Below are positions 51,613 through 60,776 of a DNA stretch of 64,000 bases, piece by piece (the stretch's first letter is position 1; every line of letters begins with the position of its first letter). A program made the translations under genes and the position numbers. This DNA is from an uncultured Prevotellaceae bacterium. GTDB lineage: Bacteria > Bacteroidota > Bacteroidia > Bacteroidales > Bacteroidaceae. A model generated the notes under the pieces. It saw only the letters and a list, made by a program, of their open reading frames with translations, made no database searches and had not been told where the DNA came from. The DNA is taken from the NCBI GenBank assembly GCA_902780635.1, contig CACZGH010000021.1, forward strand, positions 1 through 64,000, in the 5' to 3' direction.

Positions 51613-54600
51613 ATGAAAACGATCCCTACTCAGACGCGTCACCTCCTCGGCTGTTGCCTCCTCTGCTTGGCAACATTCTTGTTGACGGCCTGCAACCAGG
51701 CCGGCAAAGCGCGGACAGACCAGCTGAACGAGTTGTCGTATATCTTTCATTATCGCAATCTTGACTCCACATTGTACTATGCCGAGCAGTCTATCATCGC
51801 GGCTCAAAAATGCAGGTATGATGGTGGCTATGCCGAGGCTCTTAACAACAAGGCATTTGTCAGCATCGCACGGATGCAATATGACCAGGCGTTCAGACAA
51901 CTCGACTCCGTGGCTGCATCGACAGACGATCAGATAGAGTTGCTGGTCTCCGACATACAGTATATGCGCCTCTGCCAGCGTATGTCGAAAAACAAAGACT
52001 TCTACAATTATAGAGAGAATGCCCTTCAAAGACTCAAGAGGATAGAGGAAGAGGAGCACACCCTCGACCAGCACCAGAGAATGAGAATGACATACGCCAG
52101 GTCAGAGCTCAACATCGTCACGTCTACCTACTATTATTATATAGGTCTGGAGGAACCCTCCATCCAGGCTATCCTCAATATCAATCCCGATGGCGAGATC
52201 AAGGCCGACACGGCACAGTGGCTCAACTATCTTTATAATGTGGGAGCAGGTGGTATCGTCACACAAGGCTCACAGGAGGAGATCAACCAGATAGAGATGG
52301 ACCACCTCTTCCAGTGTTATTCCATGTCTGTGCAGTATGGCTATATCTTCTGGACTGCCAACTCGCTACAGGCCATCAGCGAACATCTGCAAACACCCAA
52401 ATACCGCGACCGCCTCATCGCCGACAACTGGTCGTCGTTCACAATCCTTGATGTGGACAATGTGCCTGACAGCCTCTTGGCCGGAAGTCTGGCTCAACGC
52501 TCTCTCGACATGTTTTCTGAGTACGGAGATGTCTACCAGACAGCAGGAGCTTTCCGCACCTTGGCGCAGTGTTATTGGACCATCAATGACTACAATGCAT
52601 CGCTCGAATACCTCAATGAGGCACTCTCCAACGACAGCGCGATTTTTCAGGCGCCCGACCTCGTCGCGTCGATTCGTGAACAGCTCAGCGTGGTCTACGC
52701 CGCCATCGACGACCATGCTGCCAGCGACTATAATCGCAAACTCTATCTTGAGAAACAAGACCAGACCCGCCAAGACCGCTATTTCGAGTCGAGAGCAGAG
52801 CAACTAAGGCATTCTGTCAACCAGCTCAACGGTATGATCGGCGCCATCATCGTTCTCATGATTGTGGGACTCTTGCTCCTCTTCTTTTTCAGTTACTGGA
52901 GAAAGAGAGACTCCAAGAAAAACGAACTCGATCAACTCCTCCTGCCACTGGAGAAGTGGAAGCACGACAACGAACAGTATGCCGAGCAGCTCAATGACCA
53001 GTATGAGGAGGCGGAAGAGAAGAAAAACGTGGCCTATATACGACTGCAAAAAAACAAACGCTTCAACCTGGAGCAAAGGGCCAAAATATCCATCGTCAAT
53101 GGCGTCACGCCTTTCATAGACCGTATCCTCCATGAGATCAGCCGACTGAGAAACCTTCATGAGTCTGAAGAGGTGAGACAAGAGCGGTATCAATACATCG
53201 CGGAACTTTCTGACAGAATCAACGACCACAATGTGATGCTCACTCAGTGGATACAGCTACGGCAGGGAGAGCTGAGCCTTCATATTGAGAGTTTCCCCCT
53301 CCAGCCCCTCTTCGACATCGTCTCACATGCCAGAATGGGGTTTGTCATGAAAAACATCCATCTGACCATCAAACCCACCGACCTCTGGGTGAAGGCCGAC
53401 CGGACGCTGACCCTCTTCATGATCAACACCATCGCGGACAACGCCCGTAAATTCACACCCGAAAACGGAACCGTCACTATCGAGGCTCTGGAGGCCGACA
53501 AGTATGTCGAGATCGCTATCAGCGACAACGGCATGGGCATGACACAGGAGCAGATAGAAAAGGCGTTCAGCGTGGAGAAAAAGGCGGTGGCCGACGAGGC
53601 TCTCCAGAAAAACACGGGTGCGGTGACAGAGCGCAGTCATGGATTCGGACTGGTCAACTGCAAGGGCATTATCGAGAAATATAAAAAGGTCAGTTCGCTC
53701 TTCAATGTCTGCGACATCTCCGTGCAAAGCAAAGTGGGGGAGGGCAGCAGGTTCGCATTCCGTCTGCCCAGAGGCATTGCCAGGGCGTTGATGCTGCTCG
53801 TGGCAGTATGTGGCTCGTTGACCGTTAGCGCGGCACCGGTGGAGGATGAGTCGGAGGCATTGCTCAGACAAGCGGAGTTGTATGCCGACAGCACCGTTGT
53901 CAGCAACCGCAGAAACGACTATCACGCCACCTTGCAATATGCCGACTCTGCCATCAGATATCTCAACAAGAACTATCGGCTTAACCGGCCTAATGCAAAG
54001 GATACACTGGTGTCGGTCAGTGGAAAATCAGTGCTCCTGCCCGAGGTCAACTGGTATCATGACAAAATAGACATGGACTATCAGGTCATCCTCACCGTGC
54101 GAAATGGGTCGGCTGTCGCTGCTTTGGCATTGCATCAGTGGGACATCTACAGATACAACAACAAAGTCTATACGCAGCTGTTCAAGGAGATGTCGGCCGA
54201 TAACACCCTGGAAGACTACTGCCGTGTCATGCAGGAGTCGCAGAGCAACAAAATGGTGGCCATCATCATCCTGGTCATTCTTGCCATCCTCATCTTGCTG
54301 GCCTACTTCTTGCTCTACTACAGGCATCATGTCTACTATCGGTTCTGTATCGAAAAAGTCAGAGACGTCAACCAGATCCTGCTCTCCGAACAGACAGATG
54401 AGCGTAAACTGCAGCAGATAGAGCGAATCGCACAGCTCGACAGCCGCTCAGGCGGCGCAAAGAAAAAGCCGGTAGGCTATGACGACGAACGGCTGCCCGT
54501 GCCGCTGCAGTCTATCGTAGACCAAATCCTGCAAACACTGAGAAAGAACATGGCTTTCAACCAACAGCAGAAGTCGAAAATCAGTCTGGTGGAGGATGAG

Positions 54601-55245
54601 GTGAGAAAGGTGCATTTCGAGGACAGTCGTCTGCATGTCTGCAACAGTGTGCTCGACAATTGTCTCAGCACCCTCAAGCATGAGACGATGTACTATCCTT
54701 CCCGAATCAGAATGCTGGTCAACGGGGGTGATGACAACCTGGAAATCACCAGTGAGACCGCGTCGTATTATAAAGAACTCTATACCGTGCTGAGCGCACA
54801 AGCCATGAGGCAGGTGCGAAGCGTGGAGCCAGAGTGCAAGCCTGTCAGGCTCGGCAGCCTGGACCTCTCCCTGCGGAGTCAGGATGACAAGGACATCTAT
54901 GTGCTGGGCGATCCCGTCATGATCGATTATCTTTTTGAAATCCTTAAAAAGCAGGCTGGCGTCAGAAAACTCGAGGTGGAGAACGTGAAAAAACACGACG
55001 GCTACGTCAGTATCTGCATCGCGCTCCCCCATATCTCTCTGACAGAACAGGAATGCCTGGACCTCTTCAATCCCACCATGGACAACCTGCCTTATCTGCT
55101 GTGCCGGCAGATTATCAGAGACGCAGGAGAGGTGAGCAACTCAAGAGGATGCGGCATGATAGCTGAAAAAGCGGATAAGGGCATCCGCATCAGGGTGACC
55201 ATGGCCCAGGCCAGAAAGTCAGAGCCCCGCACCGCCAACCCCTAA
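51613..55245 (+). CDS. double-module membrane sensor histidine kinase-like protein
   Basis: The 1,210-residue protein starts with a lipoprotein-like signal (CLLCLATFLLTAC, Cys near 27). Module 1: periplasmic TPR-like helices (about 35-400), membrane segment 408-430, coiled coil, a His 507 box (RILHEISRLRN) and a good ATPase domain (N-box NTIADNARKFT at 605, DNGMGM at 638, GFGLVN at 677). Module 2: a second membrane segment (about 725-742, cut-site-like VSAAPVE), a short outside part, a third membrane segment 881-903, and a second cytoplasmic kinase-like part with His 1023 (LKHETMYYPSRI) but a decayed ATPase. I believe these are the Pfam DUF5112/DUF5113 regions. A response regulator follows 44 bp later. 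The signal is unknown. Confidence 0.75.
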   Translation: MKTIPTQTRHLLGCCLLCLATFLLTACNQAGKARTDQLNELSYIFHYRNLDSTLYYAEQSIIAAQKCRYDGGYAEALNNKAFVSIARMQYDQAFRQLDSVAASTDDQIELLVSDIQYMRLCQRMSKNKDFYNYRENALQRLKRIEEEEHTLDQHQRMRMTYARSELNIVTSTYYYYIGLEEPSIQAILNINPDGEIKADTAQWLNYLYNVGAGGIVTQGSQEEINQIEMDHLFQCYSMSVQYGYIFWTANSLQAISEHLQTPKYRDRLIADNWSSFTILDVDNVPDSLLAGSLAQRSLDMFSEYGDVYQTAGAFRTLAQCYWTINDYNASLEYLNEALSNDSAIFQAPDLVASIREQLSVVYAAIDDHAASDYNRKLYLEKQDQTRQDRYFESRAEQLRHSVNQLNGMIGAIIVLMIVGLLLLFFFSYWRKRDSKKNELDQLLLPLEKWKHDNEQYAEQLNDQYEEAEEKKNVAYIRLQKNKRFNLEQRAKISIVNGVTPFIDRILHEISRLRNLHESEEVRQERYQYIAELSDRINDHNVMLTQWIQLRQGELSLHIESFPLQPLFDIVSHARMGFVMKNIHLTIKPTDLWVKADRTLTLFMINTIADNARKFTPENGTVTIEALEADKYVEIAISDNGMGMTQEQIEKAFSVEKKAVADEALQKNTGAVTERSHGFGLVNCKGIIEKYKKVSSLFNVCDISVQSKVGEGSRFAFRLPRGIARALMLLVAVCGSLTVSAAPVEDESEALLRQAELYADSTVVSNRRNDYHATLQYADSAIRYLNKNYRLNRPNAKDTLVSVSGKSVLLPEVNWYHDKIDMDYQVILTVRNGSAVAALALHQWDIYRYNNKVYTQLFKEMSADNTLEDYCRVMQESQSNKMVAIIILVILAILILLAYFLLYYRHHVYYRFCIEKVRDVNQILLSEQTDERKLQQIERIAQLDSRSGGAKKKPVGYDDERLPVPLQSIVDQILQTLRKNMAFNQQQKSKISLVEDEVRKVHFEDSRLHVCNSVLDNCLSTLKHETMYYPSRIRMLVNGGDDNLEITSETASYYKELYTVLSAQAMRQVRSVEPECKPVRLGSLDLSLRSQDDKDIYVLGDPVMIDYLFEILKKQAGVRKLEVENVKKHDGYVSICIALPHISLTEQECLDLFNPTMDNLPYLLCRQIIRDAGEVSNSRGCGMIAEKADKGIRIRVTMAQARKSEPRTANP

Positions 55246-55289
55246 ACACGAGCGAATAGCAAACACCGAATAGCAAATAGCGAATATAT

Positions 55290-56015
55290 ATGGAACAGTT
55301 TAAAGTCATTATTGTAGAAGACGTCGCACTGGAACTGAAAGGTACTGAGGGTATCATCAGAAACGACATCCCAGAGGCCAACGTCATAGGCACCGCCAAT
55401 AGCGAGGCTTCATACTGGAAATTGCTGAAACAGCAGTTGCCCGACCTGGTACTGCTCGACTTGGGTCTGGGAGGCTCCACCACCGTGGGGGTGGAAATCT
55501 GCCGACAGACCAAGGAGATGTATCCCAAAATCAAAGTGCTCATCTTCACCGGTGAGATACTCAACGAGAAACTATGGGTCGACGTGCTCGACGCCGGAGC
55601 CGACGGTATCATCCTGAAAACCGGTGAACTGCTCACACGGGGCGATGTGTTCAGCGTCATGAGTGGCAAGAGGCTTGTCTTCAACCAGCCCATTCTAGAG
55701 AAGATCGTCGAGCGTTTCAAATACAGTGTGGGTAGCCAACTGATGCGGCAGGAAGCCCTCGTCGATTATGAGATCGACGAATATGACGAGCGCTTCTTAC
55801 GCCACTTGGCATTGGGATATACCAAAGAGCAGATCACCAATCTTAGGGGGATGCCCTTCGGCGTGAAAAGTCTTGAAAAGCGACAGAACGAACTGATACA
55901 GAAGCTCTTCCCCAATGGCAACCGAGGAATGGGCATCAATGCTACCAGACTGGTGGTCAGGGCTTTGGAACTCAGAATCATCGATGTGGACAACCTGCAT
56001 GCCGACGATGAATAA
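55290..56015 (+). CDS. response regulator with atypical output domain
   Basis: The 241-residue protein has a receiver domain (residues 4-125): acidic pair Glu 10-Asp 11, phospho-acceptor Asp 57 (LVLLDLGLGG), Thr in LIFTGE and Lys in IILKTGE. Residues 150-235 are helical with FLRHLALGYTKEQITN and GVKSLEKRQNELIQKLF, which recalls the LuxR/NarL helix-turn-helix (KEIAxxL...VKxHxxxIxxKL), but the recognition helix is changed. I take it to be a DNA-binding domain, possibly one with its own DUF. It is the natural partner of the upstream kinase and overlaps the next gene by 8 bp. Confidence 0.8.
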   Translation: MEQFKVIIVEDVALELKGTEGIIRNDIPEANVIGTANSEASYWKLLKQQLPDLVLLDLGLGGSTTVGVEICRQTKEMYPKIKVLIFTGEILNEKLWVDVLDAGADGIILKTGELLTRGDVFSVMSGKRLVFNQPILEKIVERFKYSVGSQLMRQEALVDYEIDEYDERFLRHLALGYTKEQITNLRGMPFGVKSLEKRQNELIQKLFPNGNRGMGINATRLVVRALELRIIDVDNLHADDE

Positions 56016-56622
56016 AGAGAAGATCACCACATGGCTCGCACTCCTCACGGTAGGCTTGCTCGCTGCACAGGCACTGCTGTTTTTGGTGTCATGGCTCGTC
56101 ACGGCCATGAGGCCCGACACAGCCATGCACTCTCTCCTGAGCAGTGAGGGTATCAGGTGGTTTTTCGGCTCTTTCGTCGGCAATGTGGCTTCACCGTTAT
56201 TGGTATGGATCTTGGTCCTCGCCATGGCGTTCAGTGTCATGGCAGACACCCGGCTTCTCCAAGACATCAGACATCTCGCCGCATTGCCTTACCGCCCCCG
56301 GTTTGCACTCCAGTTTGTGGCTTTCGAACTTTTCCTTTTCATCGTCGTCGTCGTCATCTCGGCACTCGTGCCTCATGCACCCTTGCTCAGTGTCACAGGA
56401 CAGCTCTTCCCAAGCAGTTTCAGCAGAAGCCTGATACCTATGATTGCCTTCTGCGTCATCCTGATGTCTGTCACCTATGGCCTTCTGTCGGGCAAGATGA
56501 AGTCATGGGATGAAGCGTTTCTGTCCATCACCCGGGGGGTGAGTCGAGTGGCTCCTCTGATATTGGTGTATATCGTCGCTGCCGAATTGTTCTGTTCCCT
56601 GATGTACGTCTTCGGAACATAA
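56008..56622 (+). CDS. small membrane protein resembling part of an AbgT transporter
   Basis: ATG 56008 overlaps the response regulator stop; a longer frame from 55915 would lie inside that gene. The 204-residue protein has five membrane segments (about 7-30, 50-75, 97-120, 132-152, 180-200). The stretch SLLSSEGIRWFFGSFVGN, followed by a hydrophobic segment, resembles the early part of AbgT-family transporters, which are about 500 residues and have a LLxPEGIRW element. The rest of such a carrier is absent. It may be a membrane partner of the kinase. The function is unknown. Confidence 0.65.
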   Translation: MNKEKITTWLALLTVGLLAAQALLFLVSWLVTAMRPDTAMHSLLSSEGIRWFFGSFVGNVASPLLVWILVLAMAFSVMADTRLLQDIRHLAALPYRPRFALQFVAFELFLFIVVVVISALVPHAPLLSVTGQLFPSSFSRSLIPMIAFCVILMSVTYGLLSGKMKSWDEAFLSITRGVSRVAPLILVYIVAAELFCSLMYVFGT

Positions 56623-56699
56623 GTTCACTTCATCTTCTCATCACCTAATAACCTTATTATTTTACCATCTATAACCCAACAACCCAAAAACCTCTAGAA

Positions 56700-58262
56700 A
56701 TGAAAAAGATATTCGTTTTATTATCCGTGTTGGTTCTCTTAAGCTCCTGCTCCATCCATCAGTCGATCTTCAAAAGCAAGAAAAATAAGAAAAGCATCGT
56801 CATCCTTTATGAGAACGACGTGCACTGTGGCATCGACGGGTATACCAAACTGGCCGGACTGCGTGACGCCATCGCCAAGAGCGACACGGCCTACGCCGTG
56901 GCTGTGAGTTGTGGCGACTATCTGCAGGGAGGCACCAGTGGCGCCATATCAAAAGGACAATACATTGCCGATATTATGCGCAACGTAGGCTATGCTGCCG
57001 TTACCCTTGGCAACCATGAGTTTGACTACGGCACACCTCGCATGAAAGAGTTGATGCCACAGATCAAAGCACCCGTTGTCTGCGCCAATTTCTACAATAT
57101 CGGTGACGACCATTCTTATTATCCTCCTTACATCATCAAGAAGTATGGAAGGAAGAAAGTGGCGTTCGTAGGTGCCACCACGCCGGAAACGATGTTTGCC
57201 GAGAGCTATTCATTTTATGACAGTGAAGGCAGACAACTCTATGACATGAAATTAGATGATTTTTACAACATCGTACAGAAAGCCGTCGATGACGCACGGG
57301 CAGAAGGGGCTGACTATGTGGTGCTGCTATCCCATGTCGGAGAGACGAACAACGACTCCGGTATCGACTCTCATCATATGGTGTCGGTGACAAGAGGCAT
57401 CGACGTGGTGCTTGACGGCCATTCCCATTCCACGATACCTGGTGAAATGGTGAAGAATATGGATGGCAAGAATGTCTGCGTCACACAGACAGGCACACAG
57501 TTGGCTCATATCGGCAAACTGGTCATCTCACGCAAGGGTGCATTCTCCACCACGCTGATACCCGTAGGTGAGATACCTTACACCAACGCACAGGTGACCC
57601 ATACTACCGACAGTGTTAAGGCACTCTTGGAGCAAGTGACCACCCGCCAGGTGGCAAAGTGCGACTATGCGCTCGAGATCAATGACGCTCAGGGGGTAAG
57701 AATCATCAGAAATGCGGAAACCAATTTGGCTGACCTGGTGACAGATGCATTCCGCCACAATATGAATGCTGATATCGGCTTGTGCAACGGTGGCGGTATA
57801 CGCAATACTATCAAGTCAGGTGTCATCACTTATGGAGATGTCACCAATGTGCTGCCTTTCGACAACCACATGTGCAAAATAGAGGCTAAAGGAAGTGAGA
57901 TTGTCGCCATGCTGGAAAGGTGCATCGCATTGGTGCCAGAGGAAGACGGCAGTTTCCCACAGGTTTCAGGCATGAAATACGTCATTCATAGCGCAAGTCA
58001 CAAGGTCTCTGATGTCATGGTGCTGAATGCAGACACAGGAGAATATGTGCCCATCGACCTTGACGCCACCTATTCCATCGGCACGACCGACTATTACCAT
58101 GGTGGCGGATTCTATGGAATCTTGAATGACTGTAAGGTGCTGAATATGACAACCGTGCTCGCAAGGGATGCCTTCTCCGACTATCTGGAGCGTACGTTGC
58201 AAGGTAACGTAGGCGATGCTTTCCGACAGTCACAGGGACGTGTCACAATCATCAACGACTAA
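56700..58262 (+). CDS. 5'-nucleotidase-family lipoprotein
   Basis: The 520-residue protein has a type II signal peptide (MKKIFVLLSVLVLLSSC, Cys 17). The metallophosphatase domain shows ILYENDVHCG (metal Asp and His), SCGDYLQGG, TLGNHEFDYG and VLDGHSHSTI; the C-terminal nucleotidase domain (about 310-510) shows AETNLADLVTDAFRH, LCNGGGIRNTI, VLPFDNHMCKIEAKG and TTDYYHGGGFYG. It should hydrolyse nucleotides or cyclic nucleotides in the periplasm (UshA/CpdB relatives). It begins 78 bp after the small membrane protein; its own promoter is not obvious. Confidence 0.9.
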   Translation: MKKIFVLLSVLVLLSSCSIHQSIFKSKKNKKSIVILYENDVHCGIDGYTKLAGLRDAIAKSDTAYAVAVSCGDYLQGGTSGAISKGQYIADIMRNVGYAAVTLGNHEFDYGTPRMKELMPQIKAPVVCANFYNIGDDHSYYPPYIIKKYGRKKVAFVGATTPETMFAESYSFYDSEGRQLYDMKLDDFYNIVQKAVDDARAEGADYVVLLSHVGETNNDSGIDSHHMVSVTRGIDVVLDGHSHSTIPGEMVKNMDGKNVCVTQTGTQLAHIGKLVISRKGAFSTTLIPVGEIPYTNAQVTHTTDSVKALLEQVTTRQVAKCDYALEINDAQGVRIIRNAETNLADLVTDAFRHNMNADIGLCNGGGIRNTIKSGVITYGDVTNVLPFDNHMCKIEAKGSEIVAMLERCIALVPEEDGSFPQVSGMKYVIHSASHKVSDVMVLNADTGEYVPIDLDATYSIGTTDYYHGGGFYGILNDCKVLNMTTVLARDAFSDYLERTLQGNVGDAFRQSQGRVTIIND

Positions 58263-58286
58263 AAAACTGATGGTGGTCGACGGCCT

Positions 58287-58673
58287 CTATTCTTGGTCAT
58301 CAAGAATGGGGGCGTCGGGCTGGCCGTCTATCTGGATGGGGTGCTCGCGCCAGTAGGCCTCTTCGTCAAACTGCACGTCGGGCTCTTCATAGGTCTCATA
58401 GTCCTGGCGGAAATAGATATCCGGTTCTGGGGCAGACATCTCCTCAAATTCAGTGGCTATATAGTAGTGGTAGCGGTTGAAATCCTCTTCCACTCGACTA
58501 CGTTTCAGGCCGGGGCTGTATCCCTCATACTCGTGATACACCTCCGGCTTCTCTTTCTTTTCCGACCCCAGATAGTTGATGACCTTACGAAGCGTAGGGC
58601 GGTCGCACCCCATGAGGCTGAAGCTCAAGAGTGTGATGAGAAGTGGGGTTATGACGCTTCGGGATGGTATCAT
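58287..58673 (-). CDS. small acidic lipoprotein
   Basis: The 128-residue protein has a type II signal peptide (SVITPLLITLLSFSLMGC, Cys 23), a short basic part (RPTLRKVINYLGSEKK) and a very acidic, Tyr-rich C-terminal half (DIYFRQDYETYEEPDVQFDE). I know no family for it. The acidic half is probably unstructured. It has its own promoter at 58712-58719 and converges on the 5'-nucleotidase gene 24 bp away. Confidence 0.65.
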   Translation of the reverse strand: MIPSRSVITPLLITLLSFSLMGCDRPTLRKVINYLGSEKKEKPEVYHEYEGYSPGLKRSRVEEDFNRYHYYIATEFEEMSAPEPDIYFRQDYETYEEPDVQFDEEAYWREHPIQIDGQPDAPILDDQE

Positions 58674-58711
58674 GGGTTGTCTTCAATTCGTATCAACAAT
58701 GAGGATGGCTG

Positions 58712-58719
58712 CAAAAGTA
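58712..58719 (-). promoter_or_regulatory. -7 box of the acidic lipoprotein gene
   Basis: TACTTTTG followed by C on the minus strand, 39 bp before the ATG at 58673. Confidence 0.5.
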
Positions 58720-58856
58720 GATAAAAAACTTAATATTTCAAATGAACCTGATTCATTTTTTTTGCACAATGTCTTCTTTGACTTCGCTAAAGTGAAACGT
58801 TCTGTAGGATGAAGCGTCAAAGTTGGGGGAGAAATGCCATTTTTAATAAAAATCTA

Positions 58857-58887
58857 TTTGTCGTTGTCTGAGTTTTTCGTACCTTTG
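58857..58887 (+). promoter_or_regulatory. promoter of ilvE-trmB
   Basis: TTTG at 58857-58860, 19 bp, then TACCTTTG at 58880-58887: full matches to both elements. The ATG is 57 bp downstream. Confidence 0.65.
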
Positions 58888-58943
58888 CCATCAGAAACGA
58901 AAATTTGACACATCAGTAATATTATCAACCAAAAAATAGCAAT

Positions 58944-59966
58944 ATGAAGAATTTGGATTGGGCAAACTTATCCTTTGGTTATCTGCCGACAGACTACAAC
59001 GTCAGATGTTATTATCGTGATGGAAAATGGGGTGAGATAGAGATTTGCTCCGATGAGTATCTAAAACTACACATGGCTGCCACCAGTTTGCATTATGGAC
59101 AGGAGGCTTTTGAGGGACTGAAAGCTTACAGATGTCCCGATGGTAAGGTGAGGGTGTTCAGAATGGACGAAAACGCAGCACGTCTGCAGAGCACATGCCG
59201 TGGCATCATGATGCCTGAGGTGCCCACAGCGTTGTTTGAGGAGATGGTCACCAAGGTAGTGCGCCTCAACCAGGAGTATATACCTACTTATGAGAGTGGT
59301 GCCACGCTTTACATCCGTCCGCTGCTCATCGGTACCAGCGCACAGGTGGGCGTGCATCCTGCCAAGGAATACCTGTTCTTGATTTTCGTCACTCCCGTAG
59401 GACCGTATTTCAAAGGTGGTTTCTCCACCAATCCTTATGTCATCATACGTGACTATGACCGCTCGGCTCCTCTTGGAACGGGTAAGTATAAAGTGGGTGG
59501 CAACTACGCTGCCTCTCTCTTCGCCAACAACTTGGCACATGAAAAAGGGTATGCCTGTGAGTTCTATCTCGATGCCAAAGAGAAAAAGTATATGGATGAG
59601 TGCGGCGCTGCCAATTTCTTCGCCATCAAGGACAACACATACGTCACACCTAAGTCTACATCTATCCTGCCCAGTATCACCAACAAGAGCCTGATGCAGT
59701 TGGCAGAGGACTTTGGCATGAAAGTGGAGAGACGTGCCATCCCTGAGGAGGAACTCTCCACCTTCGAGGAAGCAGGAGCCTGCGGCACAGCAGCCGTCAT
59801 CAGTCCTATCTCCTATATCGATGACCTCGACACCGGCGAGCGCTTCACCTTCAGCAAGGATGGAAAACCCGGTCCCATCTCCAAGAAACTGTATGATACA
59901 CTCCGTGGTATACAGTATGGCACCATCGAGGACAAACATGGATGGACTAAAGTGGTGATTGAATGA
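58944..59966 (+). CDS. ilvE: branched-chain amino acid aminotransferase
   Basis: The 340-residue enzyme is a class IV PLP transaminase: [16 protein letters not shown] near residue 48, [21 protein letters not shown], the PLP Lys 183 in [23 protein letters not shown] and [14 protein letters not shown]. This is the large-type (eukaryote-like, roughly 340-residue) BCAT found in Bacteroidota. It makes valine, leucine and isoleucine from their keto acids in the cytoplasm. Its stop overlaps the start of trmB (ATGA). Confidence 0.93.
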   Translation: MKNLDWANLSFGYLPTDYNVRCYYRDGKWGEIEICSDEYLKLHMAATSLHYGQEAFEGLKAYRCPDGKVRVFRMDENAARLQSTCRGIMMPEVPTALFEEMVTKVVRLNQEYIPTYESGATLYIRPLLIGTSAQVGVHPAKEYLFLIFVTPVGPYFKGGFSTNPYVIIRDYDRSAPLGTGKYKVGGNYAASLFANNLAHEKGYACEFYLDAKEKKYMDECGAANFFAIKDNTYVTPKSTSILPSITNKSLMQLAEDFGMKVERRAIPEEELSTFEEAGACGTAAVISPISYIDDLDTGERFTFSKDGKPGPISKKLYDTLRGIQYGTIEDKHGWTKVVIE

Positions 59967-60733
59967 GCAAAGGAAAATTGGCGAAATTCGCTGATATGGA
60001 AAAATATGAGAACGTGTTCCAGTACCCCTATTCGGTGGTGGAACACGTTCCTTTTGAGATGCAGGGCCATTGGAGAGAGCGCTATTTCCACAACGACCAT
60101 CCCATCGTGCTTGAACTCGGATGTGGCAAGGGTGAATATGCGGTGAGCCTCGCCCGTCTGTTCCCGGATGTGAATTTCATCGGAGTGGACATCAAAGGGG
60201 CAAGGATGTGGACCGGTGCCACACAAGCCCTTCAGGAGGGGCTGCGCAATGTGGCATTTCTGCGTACCAACATCGAAATCATCGATCGCTTCTTCGCTAA
60301 GGACGAGGTGCAGGAGATATGGCTCACCTTCAGCGACCCGCAGATGAAAAATCCACGCAAGCGCCTCTCTAGCACCTACTTTTTAGAGCGGTACCGCCGT
60401 TTCCTCGTCGATGGTGGCATCATCCATCTCAAGACCGACTCTCATTTTCTCTTCACCTATACGACATTGATGGTGGAGAAAAACCATCTGCCCTTGCTCT
60501 TCCGTACGGAAGACTTGTATCACACCGAGGGACTGGACGCTCAGACCAGCCATATTCTCGGCATCCAGACTTATTATGAGCGCATGTGGATAGAGCGCGG
60601 TCTCAACATCAAGTATATGAAATTTCAACTTCCTCAGGAGGGCGTCTTAGAAGAGAGTGAGGAAGAAATCCCTCTTGATGACTACCGCAGTTATCGCCGT
60701 GACAAACGCAGCCCGAAAGAGAAGGCCATTTAA
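59963..60733 (+). CDS. trmB: tRNA (guanine-N7-)-methyltransferase
   Basis: The 256-residue protein has the SAM-binding [20 protein letters not shown] near residue 50, [13 protein letters not shown], and [17 protein letters not shown], the TrmB signature (FPDPWxKxRHxKRR in most bacteria; here F-S-D-P-Q). DSHFLFTYT matches the later DxxxY block. It makes m7G46 in tRNA. The C-terminal extension ([20 protein letters not shown]) is charged. It is translationally coupled to ilvE by a 4-bp overlap; the pairing looks incidental. Confidence 0.92.
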   Translation: MSKGKLAKFADMEKYENVFQYPYSVVEHVPFEMQGHWRERYFHNDHPIVLELGCGKGEYAVSLARLFPDVNFIGVDIKGARMWTGATQALQEGLRNVAFLRTNIEIIDRFFAKDEVQEIWLTFSDPQMKNPRKRLSSTYFLERYRRFLVDGGIIHLKTDSHFLFTYTTLMVEKNHLPLLFRTEDLYHTEGLDAQTSHILGIQTYYERMWIERGLNIKYMKFQLPQEGVLEESEEEIPLDDYRSYRRDKRSPKEKAI

Positions 60734-60737
60734 TCCG

Positions 60738-60766
60738 GCCCATCGAGATGACCAATCCCGATGGGC
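60738..60766. terminator. hairpin between convergent trmB and CE7 genes
   Basis: A perfect 8-bp stem (GCCCATCG with CGATGGGC) with a 13-base loop. The following bases are only moderately T-rich, so it may work in both directions but weakly. Confidence 0.5.
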
Positions 60767-60776
60767 ATCCTTCTTA

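Noticed and set aside
59067-59939. 290-codon frame opposite ilvE
   Set aside because: Shadow of a clear aminotransferase gene.
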